A stretch of 64,000 nucleotides of DNA. Origin: Bacteroidales bacterium. GTDB lineage: Bacteria > Bacteroidota > Bacteroidia > Bacteroidales > UBA932. Location: positions 372,001 through 436,000 of the forward strand of contig JAFRRA010000006.1 of NCBI GenBank assembly GCA_017428325.1, given 5' to 3'. A program made the position numbers and the translations under genes. The notes beneath the pieces were generated by a model. The model worked only from the letters and a program-made list of their open reading frames with translations. It ran no database searches and was not told the DNA's origin. Positions 52,558 to 60,612 of the stretch are shown here, piece by piece. Numbering within the stretch: the stretch's first letter is position 1; each line of letters opens with the position of its first letter.

Positions 52558-54389
52558 TTCTTTCTTTTCACGGGAACGTTCGCCTTCAGGTTCGCCTGCT
52601 CTACATATTGCTCAAGATCCTTGCGTTCCACCTCTCCCTTCAGATATTTTTCAACGATTAGGGACGCTACAGGTGCAGCCCAGGTTCCGCCAGCACCTGA
52701 ATTTTCAAGATAGACGCAGACAGCTATCTTAGGGTTTTCCCTTGGGGCGAAGCACATGAACACGGAATTGTCCCTTCCGTGAGGATTCTGGGCGGTTCCG
52801 GTCTTGCCGCAGACTTCTATATCGCTGATATAGGCCCTGCGGGATGTTCCGCCGGCGCCTGGAGGGGCGTTGACAGCCAGATACATACCTTCAATCACAG
52901 GATCGAAATGCTCTTTGTCCACTCCAACCCAGTGCTTCTCCGTGTACTTTGCCCTGCGCAGGGAATCGGGAGCGTCCTTTATCAGATGCGGAATTATGTA
53001 ATAGCCTTTGTTGGCGATTATAGCCGCCACATTCGCGATCTGGAGAGGGGTTGCTCCCACCTCTCCCTGGCCGATGGCCAGAGACAGTATGTTGAAAGCG
53101 TTCCATCGGCCCTTGCCGTGGATCTTGTCGTAAGTCTTGGTGGAAGGAAGATTGCCCTGAAGCTCTGCCGGGAAGTCGCTGCCCAGTTTTGTGCCTATGC
53201 CGAATTTCATAACCTGTTCCTTCCAGTAATCGAAGGCTTCGGAGATAGGCTGATGGTCCGGATTCTTCATCATTGCCCTGAACACGTTGGCATAATAGGC
53301 GTTGCAGCTCATCATGATGGATTCCTTGAGGTTCAGCGGGCTGCGGTGCCCGTGGCATCCCATCTTGCCTCCGGCGTAGTAAAATCCCCTGGAACAGGAA
53401 AACCGGGTTTCCGGATTGATTACTCCCATCTGCTGGGCTATCAGGGCGTTCACTGTCTTGAAAACGCTTCCCGGAGGATAAGCACTCATGACGGCACGGT
53501 TGAACATAGGCTTATACGGATCCATCACAAGGCGGCCGTATTCCTTGCGGATATTGGAAAGATCCTCTACCGTCAGTCCGGGAGCCGATACAATAGCAAG
53601 GATTTCTCCAGTGGAAGGTTCAATTGCCACTATGCTTCCCACCTTGTTTTGCATAAGACGCTCCCCGTACTGCTGAAGAGAACCGTCTATGGAGGCTGTG
53701 AGATCCTTGCCCGGCTCCGCCTCCACATCCATCTCTCCGTTCCTGAAACTCTGGCGGATGCGGTTGTGCACATCGCGGACCATAATGTTATACCCTTTCT
53801 TTCCCCTGAGCACATCCTCGTAGGATCGTTCTATTCCAGTGATTCCCACATAGTCTCCCCGGCGATATTCCGGATTGTCCGCCAGATAGGCGGAGTCCGC
53901 CTCGTTGATGTAGCCATAGAGGCTGGCGCCGGCATTGTAAGGATACACGCGGGCTGTCCTGCTTATGGCGTAGAAACCCGGGAACTTGTAGGCTTTTTCC
54001 GCAAAGTGGCTGTAGTATTCGCTCGGAACCTGCTTTATGAAGGTGAATGTCTGGTAACCTATCTTGCGCCGGTTTTCCCTGTAGTACTTGAGCTTTTTCC
54101 TTACGTTATCGATATCGATATGAAATGTCAGGCAGAAGTCCACGGTGTCGAACTCCCTCAGGTCTATCGGGGTGACCATTATGTCGTAAGTGGTCTTGTT
54201 GCCCACAAGGATATTTCCGTTACGGTCCCTGATCTCTCCCCTGGCAGGATATTTTGTCTGGTACAGCAGGGCGTTGTTGTTCGCGTTCACCTTGTAGCGC
54301 TCGTCTATGATCTGAAGATAGAAGAGCCTGGCCGCAAGACAGATAGCCACTATGATGATGCCCGCTGTCAGAAGAACCTTCTTATCCAT
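52554..54389 (-). CDS. mrdA: penicillin-binding protein 2
   Basis: 611 residues, class B transpeptidase of cell elongation. I chose the ATG at 54389 (MDKKVLLTAGIIIVAICLAARLFYLQ), which gives the N-terminal membrane anchor; the longer frame lies inside mreD. Active-site motifs: S308-V-F-K311 in PPGSVFK, SCN in MMSCNAYYANVF and KTG in VCGKTGTAQNPHG. The gene overlaps mreD by 22 nt and rodA by 4 nt, consistent with tight co-expression. Confidence 0.95.
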   Translation of the reverse strand: MDKKVLLTAGIIIVAICLAARLFYLQIIDERYKVNANNNALLYQTKYPARGEIRDRNGNILVGNKTTYDIMVTPIDLREFDTVDFCLTFHIDIDNVRKKLKYYRENRRKIGYQTFTFIKQVPSEYYSHFAEKAYKFPGFYAISRTARVYPYNAGASLYGYINEADSAYLADNPEYRRGDYVGITGIERSYEDVLRGKKGYNIMVRDVHNRIRQSFRNGEMDVEAEPGKDLTASIDGSLQQYGERLMQNKVGSIVAIEPSTGEILAIVSAPGLTVEDLSNIRKEYGRLVMDPYKPMFNRAVMSAYPPGSVFKTVNALIAQQMGVINPETRFSCSRGFYYAGGKMGCHGHRSPLNLKESIMMSCNAYYANVFRAMMKNPDHQPISEAFDYWKEQVMKFGIGTKLGSDFPAELQGNLPSTKTYDKIHGKGRWNAFNILSLAIGQGEVGATPLQIANVAAIIANKGYYIIPHLIKDAPDSLRRAKYTEKHWVGVDKEHFDPVIEGMYLAVNAPPGAGGTSRRAYISDIEVCGKTGTAQNPHGRDNSVFMCFAPRENPKIAVCVYLENSGAGGTWAAPVASLIVEKYLKGEVERKDLEQYVEQANLKANVPVKRKK

Positions 54390-54877
54390 AGTCTGACCAG
54401 AAGATAGGCGATCACCACATTGACCGCAACATTGAGAATTATCCTGAAAGTCAGCCACAGGATGCCTTTCCCCATAGGGCCGTCTATAAGGACATATGGT
54501 ATGAAGAAAACAAGATAGCTTGCAAGCAGGAGGACAAACAGCTTTTCCGGACGGAACTCCCCGTAACTCAAGTCCATTTCCTCTGTCTGGATGTCGTATC
54601 TTCTCATCGGGCGGGTTATCATGTTCCGGCTTGCTGCAAGAAGGGTGCAGCAGGCTGCGTTAAGGCCCGGAATCCCGTCGGCGAGCACATCCGTCAGCAG
54701 ACCTATGGCAAATCCGCACAGCAGGAGAAGGTAGGTGTTGGTGTCCGGTGGAAGCAGGATTACAAGAAGGGGGATTAGGGCGATGTAGAGAACAGGCCAT
54801 AGGTTTATGAATCCCGATGCCAGAAGCTGCAGCACCAGGATCACCACAAAGCCGAATATGTATTTCGCCCAGTTCAT
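54368..54877 (-). CDS. mreD: rod-shape determining protein MreD
   Basis: 169 residues with about five membrane helices. Position and hydrophobic profile identify it: LWPVLYIALIPLLVILLPP and GLLTDVLADGIPGLNAA are typical. Part of the MreBCD-PBP2-RodA complex. Overlaps mreC by 4 nt (ATGA). Confidence 0.9.
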   Translation of the reverse strand: MNWAKYIFGFVVILVLQLLASGFINLWPVLYIALIPLLVILLPPDTNTYLLLLCGFAIGLLTDVLADGIPGLNAACCTLLAASRNMITRPMRRYDIQTEEMDLSYGEFRPEKLFVLLLASYLVFFIPYVLIDGPMGKGILWLTFRIILNVAVNVVIAYLLVRLWIRRFF

Positions 54878-55749
54878 TTCTTCTCCATATAAGCGGCGTT
54901 GATCGCGGAGAGAGAATCTATCTCCCTCTTGTCCCCGTTCTTTATCACAATTACATAGTCAAGATTTGAAAAATCCTGGAGCAGTTCCACTTCCACCCGT
55001 TTGTACATTCCGTCCTCGATAGTGAAGGACAGGGCCTTGCCGATAGGGATGTCTGAAGGGAAGAAAGAGGAATTGCCGGATGTGAATACCGTGTCTCCCT
55101 TTTCAACCGGCGTGTTCAGCGCCACTTCCGTAAGATAGGCCTTGCAGATGCTGCCGCCTTCCCACTTAAGCGTTCCCAGGCTGGAACCTCTTCCGAGCTT
55201 GGCGCTTATGCTCTGCTTGAGATTAAGAAGGCTCATCACATAGCTGAAGCGTGGACCGGTTCCGCGGATTATGCCCACAACACCGCTGGGCGTTATCACT
55301 CCGAGGTCCTCTGTTATGCCGTCGTTTTCCCCCTTGTCCAGAATCAGGTAGTTGTGTGTGGTGTTCAGGGTGTTCTTGACGACTTTCGCCAGCGTGAAGG
55401 AAAAATTCGTGAGGGCGGAGTCTCCGATGTTCCCCCTCATCTGGTCCGAGATTTCCGCCAGCCTGTCTTCTCCCTGTGTGCGGATAATGAAATCCCTCAG
55501 CTTTGCATTCTGTTCAAGAAGACGGGCATTCTCGGCGATGAGATCCCTGTTTGTGCTGCCCAGGGCAGTGTATTTCTTTACAGCCGCGCTTTTCTCCCAG
55601 AAGAAGGACTGGACAGTGCGCACTCCCTCCATAACCCTGGAACTCTGCACTGTGCTGTTTCTTACGATAAGCAGCAGGCAGACGGCCTCCAGGGCCGCGA
55701 AGAGCAGGAACTTCCCTATGGAGTTGTAGATCAGCGGAGGAAGTTTCAT
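54874..55749 (-). CDS. mreC: rod-shape determining protein MreC
   Basis: 291 residues. One membrane helix (about 12-30), a coiled coil (about 65-90, NRDLIAENARLLEQNAKLRDF by position) and a periplasmic double beta-barrel (NYLILDKGENDGI, GVVGIIRG, GDTVFTSGNSSFFPSDIPIG). It activates PBP2/RodA from the periplasmic side. It starts 12 nt after mreB. Confidence 0.94.
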   Translation of the reverse strand: MKLPPLIYNSIGKFLLFAALEAVCLLLIVRNSTVQSSRVMEGVRTVQSFFWEKSAAVKKYTALGSTNRDLIAENARLLEQNAKLRDFIIRTQGEDRLAEISDQMRGNIGDSALTNFSFTLAKVVKNTLNTTHNYLILDKGENDGITEDLGVITPSGVVGIIRGTGPRFSYVMSLLNLKQSISAKLGRGSSLGTLKWEGGSICKAYLTEVALNTPVEKGDTVFTSGNSSFFPSDIPIGKALSFTIEDGMYKRVEVELLQDFSNLDYVIVIKNGDKREIDSLSAINAAYMEKK

Positions 55750-55761
55750 CTGGAGAAAGGT

Positions 55762-56793
55762 TTATCTCATCAGATAAGGGAGGAAATGCCTCTTTGCCAG
55801 ATTCTTAAGGGCTATATTCGTTCCTCTTGCCACAGCCCTTAGCGGATCCTCTGCAACGTGGAACGGAATCTTGAGCTTGTCGCTGAGCCTCTTGTCCAGG
55901 CCTCTGATAAGCGCACCGCCTCCGCTGAGGTAGATGCCTTCCTTGACGATGTCTGCATAAAGTTCAGGAGGGGTCTGCTCCAGAACCTTTATGATGGTAA
56001 CCTCCAGTTTTGCCAGGGACTTGTCCAGGCAATGGGCTATTTCCATTGAAGTTACAGGAACGTCTACAGGATATGCGGTCATGAGATTCGGTCCCCTTAC
56101 GACGAAAGGCTCCGGAGTGTTTTCAAGTTCAGGAAGAGCCGCACCCACGGCAATCTTGATCTGCTCAGCGGTAATCTCTCCGATTTTGATGTTGTACTGC
56201 TGGCGCATATACTGCTGAATGTCTGACGTGAAAACGTCTCCGGCCACCTTGAGGCTCTCGTTCCACACGATTCCGCCCAGGGAGATTACTGCACATTCCG
56301 TGGTTCCTCCTCCTATGTCCACAACCATGTGGCCGGAAGGTTTCTCAACGTCCAGTCCGATACCGATAGCGGCTGCCATAGGTTCCAGGAGGATATACAC
56401 GTCCCTTCCTCCGGAATGCTCTGCCGCGTCTCTGACGGCCCTGGTCTCAACCTCGGTGCTTCCGCTAGGAATAGCTATGACGATTCTCAGGTTTGGCGTG
56501 AACAGAGAGGTCCGCTTGCTGTTTATCATCTTGATGAATCCGCGGATCATATGCTCGGCAGCCTGGAAGTCTGCGATTACGCCGTCCTTCATAGGCCTGA
56601 TGGTCTTGATGTTCGGATTCGTTCTCTCGTGCATGAGCCTGGCCTGGGTTCCAATGGCCATAGGCTTCTTGGTGTTCATATCTATCGCGATGATAGATGG
56701 TTCGTCGACCACGATCTTGTCTTTCATGAAGATGACGGTGTTGGCCGTTCCGAGGTCGATTGCAAGTTCCTGTGTCAAAAATGAAAATGCCAT
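55762..56793 (-). CDS. mreB: actin-like cell-shape protein MreB
   Basis: 343 residues. Forms membrane-bound filaments that steer the elongation machinery. Actin-fold motifs: IDLGTANTVIF (13-23), VVDIGGGTTECAVISLGG (about 158-175) and YLSGGGALIRGLD. 19 nt separate it from the purH stop, so it is likely transcribed with purH. Confidence 0.96.
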   Translation of the reverse strand: MAFSFLTQELAIDLGTANTVIFMKDKIVVDEPSIIAIDMNTKKPMAIGTQARLMHERTNPNIKTIRPMKDGVIADFQAAEHMIRGFIKMINSKRTSLFTPNLRIVIAIPSGSTEVETRAVRDAAEHSGGRDVYILLEPMAAAIGIGLDVEKPSGHMVVDIGGGTTECAVISLGGIVWNESLKVAGDVFTSDIQQYMRQQYNIKIGEITAEQIKIAVGAALPELENTPEPFVVRGPNLMTAYPVDVPVTSMEIAHCLDKSLAKLEVTIIKVLEQTPPELYADIVKEGIYLSGGGALIRGLDKRLSDKLKIPFHVAEDPLRAVARGTNIALKNLAKRHFLPYLMR

Positions 56794-56812
56794 ATTTCTC
56801 AGTTTCTTTTTT

Positions 56813-58330
56813 TCAGTGTTTGAAATGTCTTGTGCCGGTCATGACCATAGCTATTCCGTTATTGTTGCAGAACTCTATGCTCTCGTTGTCACGGATGGAT
56901 CCGCCCGGCTGGATCACCGTTTTTATTCCGTTCTCAAAAGCTATTTCGACGCAATCCTTGAACGGGAAGAAAGCGTCGGAAGCCATAACCGCCCCCTCTG
57001 TGCTGAATCCGAAGCTGTGAGCCTTCTGGATAGCCTGCTTGAGGGAATCAACCCTTGAGGTCTGTCCCACTCCACTGGCTATGAGTTGCTTGCCTTTTGC
57101 CAGGACAATGGCGTTGGACTTGGAATGCTTTACGAGCTTGTTGGCAAACAGAAGGTCTTCCACCTTGTCCTTTTCAGGCGCCAGAAGGGTAACCGTCTTC
57201 AGGTCTTCCGGTGTTTCCGTGAATGTGTCCCTGTCCTGAAGGAGAACTCCTCCCAGAAGGCTGCGGAACTTGGTCTTTGGCAGTTCCAGACCCTTGTTTA
57301 CCAGTATGATGCGGTTTTTCTTGGTCTTGAGGATGTCGAGGGCCTCATTGCTGTATGACGGGGCGATGACAACCTCGAAGAAGAGCTTGTTCATCTCTTC
57401 GGCGACATCTTTTTCTACCGGGGTGTTGGTGGCGATTATTCCTCCGAATGCGGAAACGGGATCTCCGGCCAGGGCTTTTTCCCAGGCCTCGAGAGGGGTG
57501 TCCGCACTGGCGCATCCGCAGGCGTTGTTGTGCTTGATGATGGCTACGGTGGTCTCTTCAAAATCGCTGATGAGCTCTATCGCAGCCTCCACGTCCAGCA
57601 GGTTGTTATGGGAAAGTTCCTTTCCGTGGATCTGCTCCGGAAGCGAATCAGCAGCCCCGAAGTAAATGCCTTTCTGATGAGGGTTCTCCCCGTATCTGAG
57701 CTGCCTGGATTCCGTTACAACCTTGTTGAATACAGGGGCTTTGACCTTGCCGTTAAACCAGTTGAAAATGGCGCTGTCGTAAGAGGAGGAAACGCAGAAT
57801 GCCATTGCCGCAAGATATTCTCTCTGGCTAAGTTCAGATGCGCATCCCTGCTCCTTGAGCATCTGCAGGAGATAGCCGTACTGGGCCTTGGAAGGAACTA
57901 TCACGACATCCGCGAAATTCTTTGCCGCGGCCCTGATAAGGGAAATCCCCCCGATGTCTATCTTTTCTATGATATCCTGTTCGGAAGCGCCTTTTGCCAC
58001 ATATTCCTCAAACGGATAGAGGTCTACCACCACAAGGTCAATCGGTGAGATCGAGAACCTGGAAAACTCTTCAATGTCTGACGGATTGTCCCTGCGCCCG
58101 AGGATCCCTCCGAAAACAGCCGGATGCAAGGTCTTTACCCTGCCTCCGAAAATCGAAGGATAATGCGTCAGGTCCTCAACCTTGGAAACCGGTATACCGT
58201 TCTCCTCAAGGAATGATGCCGTGCCGCCGGTAGAGAGGATTTCCACCCCTCCTTTGTGCAGCAGAGAGGCTATCTCGATGATTCCGTCCTTGTTATAGAC
58301 GGATATAAGGGCTTTCTTTATCAGTTTCAC
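56813..58330 (-). CDS. purH: bifunctional AICAR transformylase/IMP cyclohydrolase
   Basis: 505 residues. Last two steps of IMP synthesis. The likely start is the GTG at 58330 (V/MKLIKKALISVYNKDG), matching the family; an upstream TTG at 58357 is rejected because it overlaps the TAAATTTG promoter box. Cyclohydrolase part: STGGTASFLEENGI, GRVKTLHP. Transformylase part: IIKHNNACGCAS with the Lys-His pair and RYGENPHQKG. First gene of purH-mreB-mreC-mreD-mrdA-rodA, an order recurrent in Bacteroidota. Confidence 0.95.
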   Translation of the reverse strand: MKLIKKALISVYNKDGIIEIASLLHKGGVEILSTGGTASFLEENGIPVSKVEDLTHYPSIFGGRVKTLHPAVFGGILGRRDNPSDIEEFSRFSISPIDLVVVDLYPFEEYVAKGASEQDIIEKIDIGGISLIRAAAKNFADVVIVPSKAQYGYLLQMLKEQGCASELSQREYLAAMAFCVSSSYDSAIFNWFNGKVKAPVFNKVVTESRQLRYGENPHQKGIYFGAADSLPEQIHGKELSHNNLLDVEAAIELISDFEETTVAIIKHNNACGCASADTPLEAWEKALAGDPVSAFGGIIATNTPVEKDVAEEMNKLFFEVVIAPSYSNEALDILKTKKNRIILVNKGLELPKTKFRSLLGGVLLQDRDTFTETPEDLKTVTLLAPEKDKVEDLLFANKLVKHSKSNAIVLAKGKQLIASGVGQTSRVDSLKQAIQKAHSFGFSTEGAVMASDAFFPFKDCVEIAFENGIKTVIQPGGSIRDNESIEFCNNNGIAMVMTGTRHFKH

Positions 58331-58354
58331 GATATGTCCGTTTTTGGCTAACCA

Positions 58355-58362
58355 CAAATTTA
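58355..58362 (-). promoter_or_regulatory. -7 box (TAAATTTG) for the purH-mre operon
   Basis: TAnnTTTG match 24 nt before the GTG start. Confidence 0.45.
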
Positions 58363-58384
58363 AGAAAAGTGGGCAAATAATTTA

Positions 58385-58392
58385 TATTTTTG
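58385..58392 (+). promoter_or_regulatory. -7 box (TATTTTTG) for ispD
   Basis: TAnnTTTG match 19 nt before the ATG at 58412, divergent from the purH box. Confidence 0.45.
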
Positions 58393-58411
58393 TCGTGTTA
58401 AAAATTCACAA

Positions 58412-59104
58412 ATGAAGTACTACGCAGTAATCACGGCCGGAGGGGTCGGAAAAAGGATGAAGGCCCGTGTTCCGAAGCAATTCCTTCCCTTGGAAGGAAA
58501 ACCCATACTTCTGAGGACGATAGAGCTTTTCACCAATCTGGATCTGCCGGTGGAGATAGTCCTTGTACTGCCTCCTTCCCACATAGATGAATGGAAGGAT
58601 TATTACAACAGCCACAATCTTGTGTTCCCGCATACGATCGTGCCCGGCGGACTGACACGTTTCCATTCGGTCAGGGCTGCCCTTCAGGTCATACCGGACG
58701 GGGCTGTGGTTGCCGTTCATGACGGAGTGCGGCCATTTGTTCCGGCCGAGCTGATCAAACGCCTGTTCCTGTATCCGATAAACGGGAAATGCGCCGGTGT
58801 CATTCCGGTCCTGAACATCGCGGAGTCAATGAGAAAGAAAGTCTATTCGGAAGACGGAGCGGTTTCCGGCACAACTCCGGCAGTCAGGGAAGACTATCTG
58901 CTGGTCCAGACCCCTCAGGTTTTCGATTCCACGCGCCTTAAGGCCGCATATGAAAAACCGTACTCCCCATCGTTCACGGATGACGCTACTGTGATGGAGA
59001 GTAACGGTTTCAGTTTCGATACTGTGGAGGGAAGCAAGTTCAATCTCAAGATTACCACACCGGAGGATCTCAAGTTCGCAACCCGCCTTCTTTCAACAGA
59101 CTAG
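58412..59104 (+). CDS. ispD: 2-C-methyl-D-erythritol 4-phosphate cytidylyltransferase
   Basis: 230 residues. Third step of the MEP isoprenoid pathway. Motifs: ITAGGVGKRMKARVPKQFLPL (7-27 in parts), VHDGVRPFV (about 103-111), TPQVFD and TDDATVMES (about 189-197). It feeds the prenyltransferase at 5.7 kb and MiaA. Its final 4 nt overlap the end of the Lrp-family gene. Confidence 0.95.
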   Translation: MKYYAVITAGGVGKRMKARVPKQFLPLEGKPILLRTIELFTNLDLPVEIVLVLPPSHIDEWKDYYNSHNLVFPHTIVPGGLTRFHSVRAALQVIPDGAVVAVHDGVRPFVPAELIKRLFLYPINGKCAGVIPVLNIAESMRKKVYSEDGAVSGTTPAVREDYLLVQTPQVFDSTRLKAAYEKPYSPSFTDDATVMESNGFSFDTVEGSKFNLKITTPEDLKFATRLLSTD

Positions 59105-59622
59105 GACTTTCTCTTGGAAGATTTCCTGTCTTTGCGGTGATAACCCTTTTCTTCCGGGTGATCCTTTACCCATACCTGACGCTCGATTGCCTGGTCCAGT
59201 GATACCAGTGTCTCGGTATCCTGAACGCTAGGAATGTTCTGAATGGTGTTGATAAGGATATCCAGCAGATGGTCGTGGTTGAAACAGTACATTTTCAGAA
59301 GCAGAGTGTGTCTTCCGGTTACGAAATGACACTCCACGACTTCAGGAATTTTCCTGAGCGCATCTATCACCTCAGGGTATTTGTTTACAGGTGAGAGGTT
59401 TACCTCAACAAAAGCGCACACATCCAGGCCAAGCGTAGATGGCTTGACGAGCAGACGGGATCCGGTAATGATTCCCAGGGATTCCATCTTCTTGAATCTC
59501 TGATGTATAGCAGCTCCGGAGACTCCGCACTCACGGGCAATTTCCAAGAACGGGGTTCTTGCGTTCTTTACCAGAGCAGAAAGGATTTTCTGATCGGTTT
59601 CGTCGATTTGGTACTTTGCCAT
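59101..59622 (-). CDS. Lrp/AsnC-family transcriptional regulator
   Basis: 173 residues. N-terminal helix-turn-helix (IDETDQKILSALVKNARTPFLEIARECGVS over residues 6-35, then HQRFKKMESLGII) and a C-terminal RAM/ligand domain (AFVEVNLSPVNKYPEVIDAL...). A basic tail (RKDRKSSKRKS) extends past the usual 150-160 residues. It probably senses an amino acid. Targets unknown. It has a strong own promoter, and its A-rich upstream region may be an autoregulation site. Confidence 0.92.
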   Translation of the reverse strand: MAKYQIDETDQKILSALVKNARTPFLEIARECGVSGAAIHQRFKKMESLGIITGSRLLVKPSTLGLDVCAFVEVNLSPVNKYPEVIDALRKIPEVVECHFVTGRHTLLLKMYCFNHDHLLDILINTIQNIPSVQDTETLVSLDQAIERQVWVKDHPEEKGYHRKDRKSSKRKS

Positions 59623-59650
59623 CTTGTTCGGTTTAATTGATTTTCTATTG

Positions 59651-59682
59651 CAAAAATAGAATTTTTGAACAAAAACAGCAAA
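59651..59682 (-). promoter_or_regulatory. promoter of the Lrp-family gene (TTTG-N20-TATTTTTG)
   Basis: -33 TTTG at 59679-59682, -7 TATTTTTG at 59651-59658, consensus spacing of 20. It lies in the 75-nt gap after the arginase-like gene. Confidence 0.7.
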
Positions 59683-59697
59683 AAAAATTAAGAAATG

Positions 59698-60606
59698 TTA
59701 TAGGGCGTTAAGCTTGTTGTAATAGAACAGCCACCTGATCGGAACCTGGGAATTCATGGCCGTCTGATAATCCGTGGAGGTGCAAGGCACGAGTTCAGTG
59801 GTGTTCTTTTTCACAACCGGCACTTCCATCCACCATCTGCCTGTAACAGTGCTGTTTATGAAGGTAAGGGTGTCTCCGTGGGACATAAAGTCCACGATTC
59901 TGTGTTCAAATTGTGAGGAAAGTCTGCCTTTTTTCTTTTCAGAAGCCGGATCTTCCTTGATGTTGTTTGCAACCGCATCCGCAATGTGCCAGGCTGTCTG
60001 GGCGGCCATATTGGCGCATACAGCCGGGCATCTCTTCTCTGGAATGCCGTATAGGAACACTGCTTTGAGGTCGCAGGAAAAACCTATGTATCTTGCAATC
60101 TGACAGATTTCGTTTGAGTAGAAGCCGTTCGGGTTGGCGTTGCCTGTCCAGGGATAGTCCGCGTGCTTGATGCAGTTCATATCCAGGAAAACATACTTGA
60201 CATTGCGGAGAAGTGGCTCGCAGGCCTGCATCTCGTCTCTGAGCGCGCCCAGGTTGAGTGTTTCGAATCCGCAGCTGCTCAGGGCGATATCCATATCGGG
60301 GAGGAAAAGATATTTCTGAAGCCCGATAATGGAGAAGGTCTTCTGCTTCTTGATTTTCTCAATCAGTTCCACAGGAATTTCCGCTCCGGAAGAGATCAGG
60401 GCGCTGGAGGCGTTCCGTCCGAGAGAGAGTTTGGCTATGTCCGGGAATTTCTCTCCGCAGACTACGATATCCACACTGTCCTTAGCCTTCTTTCTGGAAG
60501 AGGCTGAAGCGGAATACTCCCCGAGGGTGGACACCACGCATCTGTCCATCCCCTTGGAAAGGGTGTAAAGCTTTCTGTAAGAATTGATAACCGGATTCTT
60601 TTCCAT
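59698..60606 (-). CDS. degenerate arginase/formimidoylglutamase-fold protein
   Basis: 302 residues, shorter than the roughly 380 of Bacteroidota formimidoylglutamase-like proteins. The similarity is clear in IIGLQKYLF, GFETLNLGALRDEMQACEPLLRN and ANPNGFYSNEICQIARYIG. The metal motif that should read D-x-D-x-x-x-x-x-x-D is D142-M-N144...D150, and the N-terminal GGxxS/GGHD and DxHxD motifs are not found. Ureohydrolase activity is therefore unlikely. It starts 6 nt after topA and is probably co-transcribed with it. Confidence 0.7.
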   Translation of the reverse strand: MEKNPVINSYRKLYTLSKGMDRCVVSTLGEYSASASSRKKAKDSVDIVVCGEKFPDIAKLSLGRNASSALISSGAEIPVELIEKIKKQKTFSIIGLQKYLFLPDMDIALSSCGFETLNLGALRDEMQACEPLLRNVKYVFLDMNCIKHADYPWTGNANPNGFYSNEICQIARYIGFSCDLKAVFLYGIPEKRCPAVCANMAAQTAWHIADAVANNIKEDPASEKKKGRLSSQFEHRIVDFMSHGDTLTFINSTVTGRWWMEVPVVKKNTTELVPCTSTDYQTAMNSQVPIRWLFYYNKLNAL

Positions 60607-60612
60607 ATTTTG

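Noticed and set aside
52779-54407. A 542-codon open frame antisense to mrdA (and similar long antisense frames at 6742-7746, 8851-9735, 32519-33385, 39828-40883, 50345-51397)
   Set aside because: They lie wholly or mostly opposite strongly identified genes, have no recognisable domain and low-complexity composition, and are expected when codon bias leaves few stops on the other strand.
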